Shown piece after piece: positions 11,407 to 22,641 of a stretch of DNA of 64,000 nucleotides. Origin of the DNA: Rhodamnia argentea (Eukaryota > Streptophyta > Magnoliopsida > Myrtales > Myrtaceae). Position numbers and translations under genes: made by a program. The notes beneath the pieces were generated by a model. It saw only the letters and a list, made by a program, of their open reading frames with translations. It ran no database searches and was not told where the DNA came from. The stretch spans positions 32,597,826-32,661,825 of the forward strand of contig NC_063150.1 of the NCBI RefSeq assembly GCF_020921035.1. Reading direction: 5' to 3'. Every line of letters begins with the position of its first letter. Position 1 is the first letter of the stretch.

Positions 11407-11750
11407 GTGAGATGCCAAAAAAGCACCATTTTGTATGTTTTTAAAAGAAACTTCAACAATATACATAGGCAGTTTATACAGTGTAAGATCCTATACCATG
11501 ACACCTCTTTTCTTTTTGCCAATTTGTATGCTTCAAATGAGCCTGGAGAAAGGAAGCTCGTCTCACTCGATTGCAGGCCCTTGGCTTGTTGTGGGTGAAT
11601 TCAACACCATCGTTCCCCATTGGAGGCTAGCAATGCTGATGTTGCTAATTTAGAAAACGCCTTTAACACATAGAAGGCAACTGTTTTTACGTGGTCTCGA
11701 GTTATCAACCGACGATATTTTACATGCTTGAAATACTTGCGATTTTTGTT
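11407..11750 (+). pseudogene. Decayed LINE endonuclease fragment
   Basis: Two frames together give ILYHDTSFLFANLYASNEPG and GPWLVVGEFNTI. These match the 'Y..T.VYASN....R' and 'PWLVVGDFN.I' blocks of the AP-endonuclease domain of plant L1 elements. At least one frameshift and several stops make it non-functional. A solo LTR lies just downstream. Confidence 0.55.
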
Positions 11751-11836
11751 CCGCCTCTTCGCCGGTTTCAAGATTGGATGTCTATGGCTTGAAATGCTTG
11801 TCCGAGAAGTTGCCCACCACCGTCGGAGAGACGACC

Positions 11837-13702
11837 TGTAATATGTGAGTTATTTTTTACTAGGTCAAAAAGTGGTGGGACCCACTAGTATTAAAAAAAA
11901 AAAAAAAAAGGGAAGCAGTTGGTTTCTCTTAAAAGAATCGGGAGTCTTCCATCGCATAAAGAGAAGAAAAAGAAAACAGAAAGGGGAAAGGAAGAAAAGG
12001 AGAGAAAGAAGAGAAGAAAGAAGGAGAAAGGAGAAAAGGGAAAAAGAGAAATAGAAAACAGTCACGTGCGCGCACCACCCTCCACGAGCGCTTCGCTGAA
12101 GTCATTTCCCTACGTGTCGCAGCACGTGGTAAGCGCTCGCCCTCTCTTCCCTTTCTATTGAAGTGATTTTCTGGATTTAGGGCAAAATTCGGATCTTGAG
12201 GGAAACTGAGTTGCTGTGTCCTATCTCATGGGCGATTGGCCATGTTTTTGCTTAGGAATGAAACTTTAGGATGTTATGAAGCCGTAGGATTTGACGGATC
12301 ACGATTTCGTGTTATGGTTTGCCCGGACCGAGCAATTCAATTCTGGTGCGCTACAGTACAGCGCGAACAGTAAACTTCGAGGCCTGATTTTGTTAGTTTC
12401 CAGTTATCGGCTGAAGTTGGCCATGTTGAGACTTTTGTAGTACGTTGAACAAGCTTCGTGTGGATAGTTAGATGGCTTGAAACGGAGTTCGGTGGAGGAA
12501 GTTATGGCCTTAACGGTTTTGGCGCGCAAGCTGCCTTAGCTGACAGCATTGAATTTTCTGTTAGGGATAAGTTTCTGTTGGCCCGTAGTAGTTGTTTTGT
12601 CACTAAATAAGTGTAGTTTAGCTAAGTCATACGTTAGGATGACTTGTTACTCGATTTGATCCGTTTTTCTATATATTGAATAGGATTCGGATGAGTCGGT
12701 TCAAGTGACTTCGATAGGTTGGATTGCGACTTTTTAAGGTGAGATGTACTTTATCTTCTAAGAATTTATAAAACTCATGCTTTAAAGATGAGCACGTGTA
12801 CTGTGGTTTGATTTTCTTGACAAGGTGAAGTAATGTGATGTTTCGAGCATTATTTTTGCATAAACCGGATCGAGCTATTACTACCCCTTATATTATTTGA
12901 TATGGTTGTTGACGATTACTTTACTAAAATGCTGTTTGAGAAACATATTTCTGAACAAGGCTATGTATTTGGTTTGTTAAGCTGGATTGTTGTGATTTTC
13001 TGGATGTTGGTATTGTGATTAATGCTCATGTCCCTATGATTAGAACCCACCGAGGTGGGGGTAGTATGCATTCTGTCGGGACGTCATTGAGCCAAACCAC
13101 TGGCTAAAATGAGTGGTAGACCTAACCAAGAGGGGTAAACTTGGTCGTCTTGCCACGGCGTTAAACGTGGCCATAGTTGATGATGAGTATGAGATTATTC
13201 GATGGATGGACCATCGAAAGTTAGTTTAATGAGATTAATCAATGGTTTAAGCCATTGATAGTGGTTATTACTACGAGTTGCTTTTGTTTTATTTTAACGA
13301 TTGCATAGTGATTTCTCGATCCGCTTAGAAGATATTGTATTTCTCACTGAGCTGTGGTTGCTCACTCCGTTATCTCTTTTGTCTTTCGGGTTTATCGGCG
13401 AGTCGCAAATAGGTCGAGCGTACGTTAGCTACAAGACTACTTTGTGGATAGTGGGGATATATTTTTGGGATAAGTTGTATATAGTTGGTGAGTTCGAGCT
13501 AGATGGAAAGCTATATGTGTTTGTCTTTCCGTTTTGGGAGATGAGCTCTGAATTTTTGTGAACTTGTGACCTGTTTATCATTATATATGTGGAGGTATAT
13601 AATTTGGATATCAGGTTTTTGTTCTTACTTTGAGGCTGCGTCCTTTGAGTAAAGGAGGACGGCCGTGTCATGCCCTTTTTCTTGGAGAATCGGAGTGTGA
13701 CA
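11837..13702. mobile_element. Solo LTR, 1866 bp
   Basis: The unit begins TGTAATATG and ends GTGTGACA (TG...CA), flanked on both sides by the 5-bp direct repeat CGACC (11832-11836 and 13703-13707). It has no gag, pol, PBS or second LTR. On the minus strand the start TGTCACACTCCGATTCTCC resembles Ty3/gypsy chromovirus LTRs, so minus orientation is favoured but unproven. A purine-rich GGAAGAAAAGG tract lies at 11900-12055. Frames inside it, including one at 13301-13561, show no protein family. Confidence 0.75.
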
Positions 13703-14630
13703 CGACCTGTCACAACCAAAGAGGTGGCCCGCCGCCGGAGATGTAGCTGGAGTGGCGGAAAGGCAAAGTGGGCGTGGCGGAGAGAGAGTGGCTTAAGCGA
13801 TAAATAAGGGAAATCCTATCCGAATCTATCCCACCCCTCCCCCTAAGATTATTTTATCCTCTCTATATCCCTCTATATCCCCTCTATCCTATCCTAAACA
13901 ACTATTAAACACAGAATATGATAGAACATATCATATCTTAAGTTTTATCCAGACGACCAAACATAGCCTAAGACTCTGTTTATTTTGCAGAAAATGAATA
14001 ATTTGAAAAATATTTTTCCTAAAAATAATCACTTACAAAAATTTAAGAAACGTAAAATATTCTTATCATTCATGAAAATATTTAGATATAAACTATGACT
14101 GATAGTGAAATTATTTTTGATTAACTAATTATTTCAAGTGATATAAATGATCATTTTTAGAAAAACCTTTCTCAAATTATTTATTTTCTGCGAAATAAAG
14201 CCAAGCCTAAAAGTGACGCATTTTAGGGTAAATCCAAACGATATCCAAGTCTCATGAACCTATCGATGTCAATCTTTTCACCCATTTTGTTCATAATAAG
14301 TCGTGAGTGAATAAAATAAACAAACCTTCGATTTCATTTCGTTAGATGGCGAAAAAATCATTTTCTCAAATTTTGTAATTGCGTAGCGTTTTAGACTCAT
14401 AGGGCTTATAATTAGCCGATCTACATAGTAATGATTACTCTTTAACGTCCTTAATTAAACCCCTAAGTAATGGTTCAACCTGATATAAGTTGTTTAAGGA
14501 AAATTCTGATCCCGTTTAGTCCAATTTACGAAAATCGAAATTTTTCTTTGATGTGTCAATAATGTTAATATGTTTACAGTATTCAATTTGACTCTAGCAT
14601 TGATCTTCAATTTCTCATGAGCAAGCGGAT
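13703..14630. other. Intergenic
   Basis: This holds a CTATCC-rich AT stretch (~13800-13970) and one family E MITE (13974-14206). No gene is supported. Confidence 0.6.
13974..14206. mobile_element. Family E MITE, 233 bp
   Basis: The left end (CTCTGTTTATTTTGCAGAAA, ATGAATAATTTGAAAAATAT) is the inverse of the right end (CTCAAATTATTTATTTTCTG, CGAAATAAAGCCAAG) over ~48 bases with few mismatches. It is AT-rich and non-coding. Confidence 0.75.
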
Positions 14631-14990
14631 GGGTAAATTGTCCAAAAAGTTCTAAACATATTATACTTTTGTTAATTCAGTCATAAACCTTTTAATTGTG
14701 CTAATTTTTATTTTTGTCACTAATTGTGCTAATTGAATCATAAACTTTTTCATATTTTGTCAATTGAGTCCACTCGATCAATTTTGACCAGAAATCACTA
14801 ACGTGGACATCGGTCATTCTACGTGATATGGCCGGCCGAAGATCCGATCTTGACATAAATAATTTTTTTAAACTTTTATTTTTTGTCTTTTTTCTTTTTT
14901 TCTCTTATTTTTTTAATTGTGCTAGGAGAGGGTAGAGAAGGTCGTCGACCATCGCCCACCGTCATCATGTTGGCCATCGTAGCATTGATC
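14631..14990. mobile_element. Family A element, left half
   Basis: It begins GGGTAAATTGTCCAAAAAGT, continues with the AATTCAGTCATAAACCTTTT block, then CCACTCGATCAATTTTGACC and 'ACGTGATATGGCCGGCC'. No matching right arm is seen, so it is probably truncated. Confidence 0.5.
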
Positions 14991-15054
14991 TTCCTTTGTT
15001 ATCTTTCTGAAGTAATGCAAAGTTAACAAAAAATTATTATGTTACTTTTAAACT

Positions 15055-15295
15055 CCGTTAATTTATAAAAAAAATGAATGATTTGAAAAACACTTTCTTA
15101 AAAATGCATGACCATTTATATCGCTTAAAATAATTAATCAATGAAATAAATTTTCATTATCAACTACAATTAATCTTTATACATTTCGTAGACAATGAAA
15201 ATACTTTTCGTTCGATCATTTTTGTAAGTTGTATAAACTATTACTTTTAGGACTATTTTTTAAATCATTCATTTATTGCGAAATAAATCAAGCCT
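15055..15295. mobile_element. Family E MITE, second copy
   Basis: The left part AATGAATGATTTGAAAAACA and right part TTTAAATCATTCATTTATTG, then CGAAATAAATCAAGCC, are inverted relative to one another. They match the copy at 13974-14206. Confidence 0.6.
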
Positions 15296-15404
15296 TGCAA
15301 TAAAAGAGTATTTATTTCTTAACTTTCATATCATTCGCAATGTTATAGTTATCATTATAATAATCTACTACAAAAACCTGATAAAAAATGTCCGATCGGG
15401 CAAT

Positions 15405-15790
15405 AGGAAAATTACTAAAAAAGTCATAATCCTATTGCAATCATGTCAACTCAGTCCTAAATCGATTTTCCTATTGAGTCATAAACCTTTTATATTCGTG
15501 TCAATTCAATTCAACCAGCTAACTTTGATTAGCCAGGGCTGATGTGAACGCCAACCAGTGCCGACGTGGCAATTTTTAATAATATCTCAATACTTTTTCA
15601 GTATTTTTAATTATTTTTTCCCTTTTTTTTCTTTTTGTTTCTTCTTCTCTTTCTTACTCCAATCGGTTGCCGATTCTTAGAGCCATCTAAGACTTAGGCC
15701 TCTTTTCAACCCTATTTTTTTTTCCTACAAGGGTGATCGGCATGGCCCTCGGTGACTCCGCTGCTGCTATCCCCAACATAAAATTGGCCG
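15405..15790. mobile_element. Family A element, left half
   Basis: It starts GGAAAATTACTAAAAAAGTC and carries the CAATTCAATTCAACCAGCTA block and 'CCGACGTGGCAATTTTT'. The right arm is not recognisable. It ends about 230 bp before the PMEI-domain gene. Confidence 0.5.
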
Positions 15791-16020
15791 TCATATAATA
15801 GTTTAAGGTTCTCGACAATAAGCACCATAATCATATTTATTATACAATGATTCCATATAATTTACTTCCAGAAAAAGACATAGCACCAGCACGAGATCCG
15901 ATGCCACACAACACAATCAATAAAAAATCATACAAAACCAAGATCCACATCATTTACATGTGCGTATGTCCATATACATAAACACACAAAATACGATTCA
16001 AATCAAACCAACCAGAGACA

Positions 16021-16566
16021 ATGTCCTCTTCACGGACGCCAACTTTGACTGCTCTTTCCTTCGCATCTCTCTCTTTCTTCCTCTTCTTCTTCTTCGTTTC
16101 TCACTGCAATGGAGTCTCTCAGCAGACGATCTCTACCGTCTGCTCGCAAACCCAGAGCGACGAACTCTGCGCGTCCCTCCTGAACAGCGACCCCCGGATC
16201 GCCTCGGCCGACCTCCCTCTCTTCTCGCTCGTCTCCGTCGAACTTACCCAGAAGCAAGCCGGGCAAAACTACAAGTCCTTCTCTCGACTCCGTGACAACA
16301 CGACCCGCGATCCCCTGCTCCGAAAGGGGTATGCAAAATGCGTGTCGCTGTACGGGAAGATGGTGGGCGACCTGAGGCGCGTGCACGAGCTGTCGGAGTC
16401 GAGGGAGTACGAGGAGGTGATCAAGGAAGGGCCGGGCTATTCGCCGGCCTACGACTGCCTCAACGGAGTGAAGTTCACGACGGCCCTCGGCGAGATCACG
16501 AGGGACATGCTTATTGCGCTGGAGATGTTTGCGAGCGTCGCTTCGTACGTTGCTCAGCAAATGTGA
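16021..16566 (+). CDS. Plant invertase / pectin methylesterase inhibitor (PMEI) domain protein, 181 aa
   Basis: This is a secreted four-helix-bundle inhibitor-domain protein. Family members act in the apoplast (or vacuole), inhibiting pectin methylesterase or acid invertase by a 1:1 complex; which target applies cannot be told from sequence. The single exon starts at ATG 16021. Residues 1-31 are a signal peptide with a long Phe/Leu core (LSFFLFFFFV). The four conserved cysteines are present: C41 and C50 (VCSQTQSDELC), nine apart as in the family, and C107 and C146 (KCVSLYG, YDCLNG). One N-glycosylation sequon is at N93. Length and intronless structure are normal for PMEI-type inhibitors. No in-frame damage; strongly GC-rich relative to flanks. 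Confidence 0.92.
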   Translation: MSSSRTPTLTALSFASLSFFLFFFFVSHCNGVSQQTISTVCSQTQSDELCASLLNSDPRIASADLPLFSLVSVELTQKQAGQNYKSFSRLRDNTTRDPLLRKGYAKCVSLYGKMVGDLRRVHELSESREYEEVIKEGPGYSPAYDCLNGVKFTTALGEITRDMLIALEMFASVASYVAQQM

Positions 16567-16702
16567 TTAGATTTGAGTGAATTTCCTTTCCCCTTGGTTC
16601 ATCAGTGTGTTAAAATTTGATTCGACGACTTTGGTTGGTGAATTTGAAGCTGTTTTCGGTTAAGATATCAAGAATTTTTAGTTTCCTGTTATGAAAATTG
16701 GT

Positions 16703-17358
16703 GGACAATTAAAAATAAAATCCTAAATCTATTGCAGTTGAGGCAATTAAAGTCTAAACTTTCATTTGTCTCAATTTAATCATAAATTTTTTCACATTTT
16801 GCCAATTTGATCCATCCCGCCAATTTTGACAAAAAAAACTCTAAATGCATATCGTTCTATGCGACACGGTACTCATAAGGGCATTTTTATGATTTTGTTG
16901 AACTAAGGGTCAGCCATTAGGCGAGGGGCCGAGGGCTCGCGGGCCCTCATTGTGGCGAGCGAGGACATGGGGTGAGGGCCACCGCACCCTTGCTGCCCAA
17001 AACGTGGGTGCACGGTCCCTTGCCTAGATCTTGCGAGGATATCTAAGCAAGGGCCGCGATGCCCTCGCCTGCAACAGCAGACAAGAGTTGGCGGATGACA
17101 CTGACCAACCTTTAAGTATAAATAAATAAACAAAAGGAGATAATATTTTATTAAAATTTAAAATATCACTAAAAAAAAAATCTACGTGAACAGTTGTGCA
17201 CGTGGGCCAACATCTATGTTAGCTTTTTTTTTTTTTTAATAAAATTGGTCGGATTGACAAACCCTAAATATATTTAAGACTAAATTAGCAAAATTGTAAA
17301 ATTTATAATTGAATTGGCATAACTAACATGAATTTTTAGAATTGATTAGTATTTCTCG
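16703..17358. mobile_element. Family A element between PMEI gene and tRNA-Ile
   Basis: Left arm: CCTAAATCTATTGCAGTTGA, TCAATTTAATCATAAATTTT. Right arm: AAATTAGCAAAATTGTAAAA, TTGAATTGGCATAACTAACA. The centre has a GC-rich block (16920-17080) with GGCGAGGGC motifs. It stops 15 bp before the tRNA gene. Confidence 0.6.
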
Positions 17359-17373
17359 TACAACATGTCGTGG

Positions 17374-17448
17374 GGCCTATTAGCTCAGTTGGTTAGATGC
17401 GTCGTGCTAATAACGCGAAGGTCGCAGGTTCGAGACCTGCATGGGCCA
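17374..17448 (+). tRNA. tRNA-Ile (AAT), slightly irregular D arm
   Basis: The acceptor stem GGCCTAT/ATGGGCC closes with one G:U pair, and the discriminator A is at 17448. The anticodon stem TCGTG/CGCGA holds loop CTAATAA with anticodon AAT at 17409-17411. The T arm GCAGG-TTCGAGA-CCTGC is perfect. The D arm reads GCTC-AGTTGGTTA-GATGC; the usual plant sequence has GAGC, so there is one extra T, making the gene 75 rather than 74 nt. A T6 Pol III terminator follows at 17455-17460. It is probably a gene, but the bulge leaves doubt about function. Confidence 0.85.
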
Positions 17449-17454
17449 TCATCC

Positions 17455-17460
17455 TTTTTT
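17455..17460 (+). terminator. Pol III T-run terminator of tRNA-Ile
   Basis: Six T residues lie seven bases after the mature 3' end, followed by further pyrimidine-rich sequence. Confidence 0.7.
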
Positions 17461-17837
17461 CTTTCTTTTTTTCCCTTTCCTTTCTTTTTTTGCACGTCAA
17501 CGTAACTTGCGGCGACTTTTCCAGGGCTGCTGGTTGCAGTGCTAATTACTCTGGTCGGTCCCGTCGCTAGTGGGTTTCTATATCCAAAGCCCATTTCTGT
17601 ACCCACCCCCAGAGTTATTTTTGAATTAGGCCTTTCCTGAAAACCCACAATTATATGTCAACACTAACAAAATTCTCAAATTCCACGAGCGTTTAGCCCC
17701 CCTTGGACAAGAGTTTATCGGGTAGATTGGGTTTAACCGTCGCCTATTAATTATCATGCTTTTAGTAGTGCCCTACAACATAATATTGTTATATTTGTGT
17801 TATCCACTTGGAAAATATTTATTTAAGAGACAACATT

Positions 17838-18388
17838 TTCAGCCAATTGAGCGCTAAGCATCTTGCATTTGTGCCAATTTAGTACATTTGGATAATTTTG
17901 GCCGAAAATTGTTGACGTTGCACGATCGGCACTCAAATGGACATTTTTTTAATGATATTTTAATACTTCTTTCAAATTAATAATTTTTTATGTCTTTTTC
18001 GTTTCTTCTTTTTTTCTTCATTAGGGCCGATAGGAGGCCGCCGGCTACTGGGTGAGGGCCACGATCCTCGCTCACAGCTGGGCAAGGACTCGTAGCCCTC
18101 GCCTAGTGGCCAGCTCCTGTCGGCTCTAAAAAAAAAAAAAAGACATGAAAAAAATAATTAATTAAAAATAAATAAATAATTTGAAAAAATATGAAAATTA
18201 TTAAAATTTGTCCACATCAGCATTGGTCTCGCTACATTAACAATTTAAGGCTAAATTGACTTGTGGATTGAATTGGCACAAATGCAAAATGTTTAGAACT
18301 CAATTAGCAAAAAAAGAAAAAAAAAGATTTAGAACCGAATTGACATAGTTATAATAGGTTTATGACTTTCTCGATAAATTTCCCCCAT
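17838..18388. mobile_element. Family A element
   Basis: The left arm is shortened (CATTTGTGCCAATTTAGTAC, TTTTGGCCGAAAATTG). The right arm is complete (TGAATTGGCACAAATGCAAA, GAACTCAATTAGCAAAAAAA, AATAGGTTTATGACTTTCTC). The centre is GC-rich with 'GGCGAGGGCTACGAG' on either strand. Confidence 0.6.
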
Positions 18389-19394
18389 TTAAAAAAGATT
18401 TTGAATGATTACCACTTTGTTTGTTCTGATTAAGCTACCAACTCTTCTTTTGTTACCAACTCTCATTTTAGTGACTTATCAATGTTTATTTGATTTCTTT
18501 TAAGTTATCAACAGTTGGCATCGTTCATCAACTTTCTTTGTCTTTCTTCGAAACGCCTCAAATATATCAAACCTTTTTTTTGTTTCATGAATTTACCAGC
18601 GTTGATTTGTGTGACTCACCGTCTTTTCTTTCAACGAGTTACCAACTGATTTTGATTTACTAATTCTAATTTGAGTTGCTTAATAACATTTACGAATTAG
18701 ACACTAGCATCTAACTACGTCCATGTTTTCTTAATCACGTGCATTTTCATTTCTCATCTCCCAAAGACTAGAAAATAAAAGTCGGACATTACAGCAAAAT
18801 GAAAGTTTTTCAATTCTATCAAGCTATAAAATATCTAGAAACTGGATAAATATCCAGTTCTCAAAGAGCTGCAATACTCTGAACACATGAGCCTACAACC
18901 CAACTGCATCTGCAGCAAACAAGTTCAAAGAAAAACCGACGACCTAGAAATGCTTCGAGACAGAGAGAGAGAGATCACAGATTCTTTTTTGAAGATGAAG
19001 AAACCAGATGCTGGGATCTAAGATCAACGAAATCGCGAATGACAGAGAGAAAGCTTTTCTTCTAGGGTTTCTGTTTCCTTGAAAAGGATACGTAGGAATG
19101 ATGTCGGGCTTTTCTTATTTCTGGAACCCCGAGTTACTCTTCTTCAATGATGGTCCTTAAACTTTCCCGCGTGGTGCAGACGACATGTCCTTTGAGGTCT
19201 GTCCAGGAAAAAAGATACAAAAACGTTGATCTTTTGTGTGATAAACGAGTCGAACAAGAATGTGCAAAATACATGCAAAATAAAAAGTAAAAAGAGAAAA
19301 AAAAAATCAAGAACCACGTGCTACCGTTGTGAAATGACAAGAATTCATGCACTCTAGTGGGTAGACGGCCTCCGCCGGCGGGCGTCCACATTAA
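18389..19394. other. Intergenic
   Basis: No gene seen. There is a short GA microsatellite near 18963-18975 and AT-rich filler. A minus-strand frame at 19134-19487 overlaps repeat sequence and is not supported. Confidence 0.55.
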
Positions 19395-20415
19395 CACCCG
19401 CCAGTCAATTGATCGGATGGACTGAATTGGCACAATTGCAAAAGGTTTTGGACTAAATCCGTAAAAAGAAAATGACCGAATTGACACAATTGTTGGGACT
19501 TTGGTTTCAAAGTTCTATAAGACGTTGAATGAGAAGTGAAGGATGGAGAGTTCTACATTGGAAAAAGAGTAGATAGGAGATGGGTTTAAATATTGGAACA
19601 TCATATAAGGGTTTGGACTCCAAGGGGCATCCCACTTTTGTGGAAGGGAGAGGATCTACATAAAGCTAGGTTGGCCTATACACGCGCGCCTTGCCGCCAC
19701 CCGCGCGATCCTTTTTTTTTTTTTTTATATATATCCATCAGTTTTATTTATTCTATTCTTTTTAAACCGAACAGACACAATTCGAATGAACATGTTCGAA
19801 CAGGTATGTTTGTTCGGAAATTTTTTCTTTGATTGAACGAACATGTTTGTTCGAAAAAAGAGAGCTGTTCCGTTCGTGTTCCTTCATTAAGGTTCATGAT
19901 CCTTCATCAACGAAACCATACGGATTCGTGAAGGTTCGTAATCCTTCATCAACGAAACCGTACAGATTCATGACTCTTCGTCGACGTTCATTTTTATACT
20001 AATATATATAGTCTTCAAAGGGTTGGGTCAAATGCTTGCTCGAAAAATTCTCTCTCTCAATTTTTTTTCTGAATGTGCGTTCCCATTTCATCATTATCAT
20101 TTGTGCGATTAATCTGCAAAATTGCGTTCGAAGATTTCTTTTAGAGAAGTACCGCTTCATAGGAAAGACAATTCATTCTATCCTGTGAGGTAATTGTCCA
20201 AGAACCTTGGATACCGGTTGAGGGGATAAATTTGTCTTAAGGACACAACGTCATTTCGTTGGGCTCGGATCATTCGTCTACATTTGGATTTCCCACTTTG
20301 CGCTTCATTTTAGGTTTGTCTATCAACCTTATTTTATATATACGAATGCTTATAGGCAACAACAACAATTGCAATAATAGATTTATGATTTTTTTTGGTA
20401 ATTTTTCCCAATACA
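19395..20415. mobile_element. Family A element (right part) split by a solo LTR
   Basis: The arm blocks TGAATTGGCACAATTGCAAA and CCGAATTGACACAAT run up to 19490. The arm resumes at 20370 as TGCAATAATAGATTTATGAT, then TTTTTTTGGTAATTTTTCCC. Removing 19491-20369 restores a normal family A right arm. Confidence 0.7.
19491..20364. mobile_element. Solo LTR, 874 bp, Ty1/copia-like
   Basis: It begins TGTTGGGACTTTGG and ends GGCAACAACA, flanked by ACAAT at 19486-19490 and 20365-20369. Internally it has a 'TCTACATTGGAAAAAGAG' block near the left and 'TTTGTCTTAAGGACACAACG' near the right, as in many plant copia LTRs. No internal retroviral-type genes remain. Plus orientation is inferred from those blocks. 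Confidence 0.78.
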
Positions 20416-21001
20416 TACGGTGGTGGTGAATAGCATTTATAGGAGACCGGTTTCTTAATTAAAAACATGCTTGACATGCGTTGAGACGGCATCTCTAGCA
20501 GCACAAATTTTTGTTACTAGAGGTCGTGAATTTTATGCACAATAATAAAGAGGGAATTTTCGTGATGTATTGGGCAATTGACTTCGAAGCTCGATTGATA
20601 CATGAAATGGCTTGAAAGCTATTTATTGATTGTACCATCATGCTTGATTGGTCATATTTATCACATTTCACACACTTGTCAAATCTCTCTAATTGGCTCA
20701 TGACCCACTAGAAACATGGAAGGCACTCGTGCGGTTTATTGGAGTTCGTCAAAGAGAGATTCGATTCATTCCCTTAGCCCAAGCCACTTAGATTGAGTAG
20801 TGGGGGGGCTGCCAAAACTGTTTCAGTGATGATGTCGGGTCAAATTGAAGAACCCATCAATGGTGGAGCCCTCCAATTAGTCCCGCATTAGGAGCAATTG
20901 GTCTGTACATTGTTCTCATATTTAACATGCACAAGAATAAGTGGTATCTCTAATGATTACATTCAAGAATGTATTCCCACTTAGAGCCTTACTGCTTTAT
21001 T
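20416..21001. other. Intergenic
   Basis: No gene or clear repeat recognised. Confidence 0.5.
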
Positions 21002-21662
21002 GGGATGATTACTAAGAAAGTCATAAATATATTGCACGGATGTCGATTTAGTCATATACCTTTTAATTTCGCTAATTTAATGTTAAATCTTCTGACAATT
21101 TATCAATGTAGTCATTTCGCTCAATTTTGGGAGACAATCGTTGACGTGGACTTCGGCCTTCTAACGTGGCATAGCCAGCATTGACATGAGCAAATTTTTT
21201 ACATTTTTTTAAAACTTTTATTATGTTTTTTGAATTTTTTCCTCTTTTTTTTTTCCCTTCTTCCTTAGCCGCCGGCGACCGGACACTTGCAAAGCTCGAC
21301 CTCGCCAAACTTTGGCAAAGCTCGACCTCACTGGATCCGGCGAGGGTGAGCTTCGCCATCCCTTTCCTATGGCTGATTGCAGGCCATAGCGACCAACAGA
21401 GGACGAAGGAAAAAACTGTAAGAAATATAAAAACATATTTGAAATTATGAAAAAAATGCAAAATATTTTTCCACATCAGAATTGACCTTAAGTGGGGACA
21501 GTTGGCGTCCATCTTAGCGATGATCAACCCAAATTTGCAAGAACGATTACATTGTCAAATTGTCAAAATGTTTAGCACTAAATTCGCTAGATTAAAAGAT
21601 TTAAGACTAAATTAGCATTCGGACAACAGATTTATGTTTTCTTTTTGTTGGTAATTTTTCCA
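21002..21662. mobile_element. Family A element, complete
   Basis: It runs from GGGATGATTACTAAGAAAGT and CATAAATATATTGCACGGAT to AACAGATTTATGTTTTC and TTGTTGGTAATTTTTCC. The centre has GC-rich 'GCAAAGCTCGACCTC' repeats. Its right half was included in the tandem duplication that starts at 21373. Confidence 0.7.
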
Positions 21663-22641
21663 CTTTATTGTGTGATTGGAGAAAGTATTTGGTGGGTCGG
21701 TCCGATCCCGCAGCAACGGTTTTGCCCGCTATGTCATGCGATCGACATAGAAAATATTTTCTTATTGATTAAACGAGAGAATCGTAAAAAAGGTCATTGT
21801 TTTAGGGGTTTCCTTCTATTGACTGTTATAAAACTATAACTATCTTACTTTCATCGGTTAACTGGTGTTATACCCGTGGTGCGTTTTGGATTTTCATATA
21901 AGATTGAAATAACGAGTCATATTGCGACCTTAGTTTTATAAGTAAAAGAAGGTCGGGACGAGAAATTTAAGTTTGGTGCGATGCAATTTAATATTAAATT
22001 AAAGATAAAAGAATTGAAATACTGAAATATAAGTAGTGTTAAAATATATCACATATCGGGGTGGCCGGCCAACTACCGGCAAAATGGGAAAAGAAAAAAG
22101 GGAAGAAAAAAAAAAGCAAATGACGAAAATGTCATTGGTTAGGCACATTTTTAAAATAATTAAGGCACTTCGGGCCTTATTTGAAACAAGTTTCACTTCA
22201 TATTCTTATTTAAGAAATGGCATTTCAAGTCTTTATTTGAAATTTTCTAAATTTCTAAAGTTTTTTATTTTGTTAGGTATTTTCTAAAGTTGAGTATCGA
22301 AAATGATTGCTAATTCACATTCTATCAAAACGTGCTTATAAGACTAGCATGTTCGCACTCGTGTCTATTGTGCTCAACTGCTGTTGCCCAACTTAATAGA
22401 CCCACTAGGAAATTTACTTGGTAAAAAAAAGTTTTTTTTTATTTTTGTTATACTAAATAATTTGTATGCATATAATCTGGTGAGAAAACAAAGAGAGCAT
22501 GTGACATCATAATTTATTTTCAGATTTAAGTTCGTCTGATATGTGAAGTAGCCAATACAAATTAAAATAACACAAACGTCATAATGTGTAGGTGTTCCAT
22601 AATCAAGTTTTTAACACGTAAAAAGAGAAATATTAAATTAT

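Noticed and set aside
11845-12161. Overlapping Lys/Glu/Arg-rich and Phe/Leu-rich frames
   Set aside because: Translations of the purine tract GGAAGAAAAGG inside the solo LTR.
13301-13719. Opposed 86-aa and 96-aa frames
   Set aside because: Inside the solo LTR; no domain and no homology I recognise.
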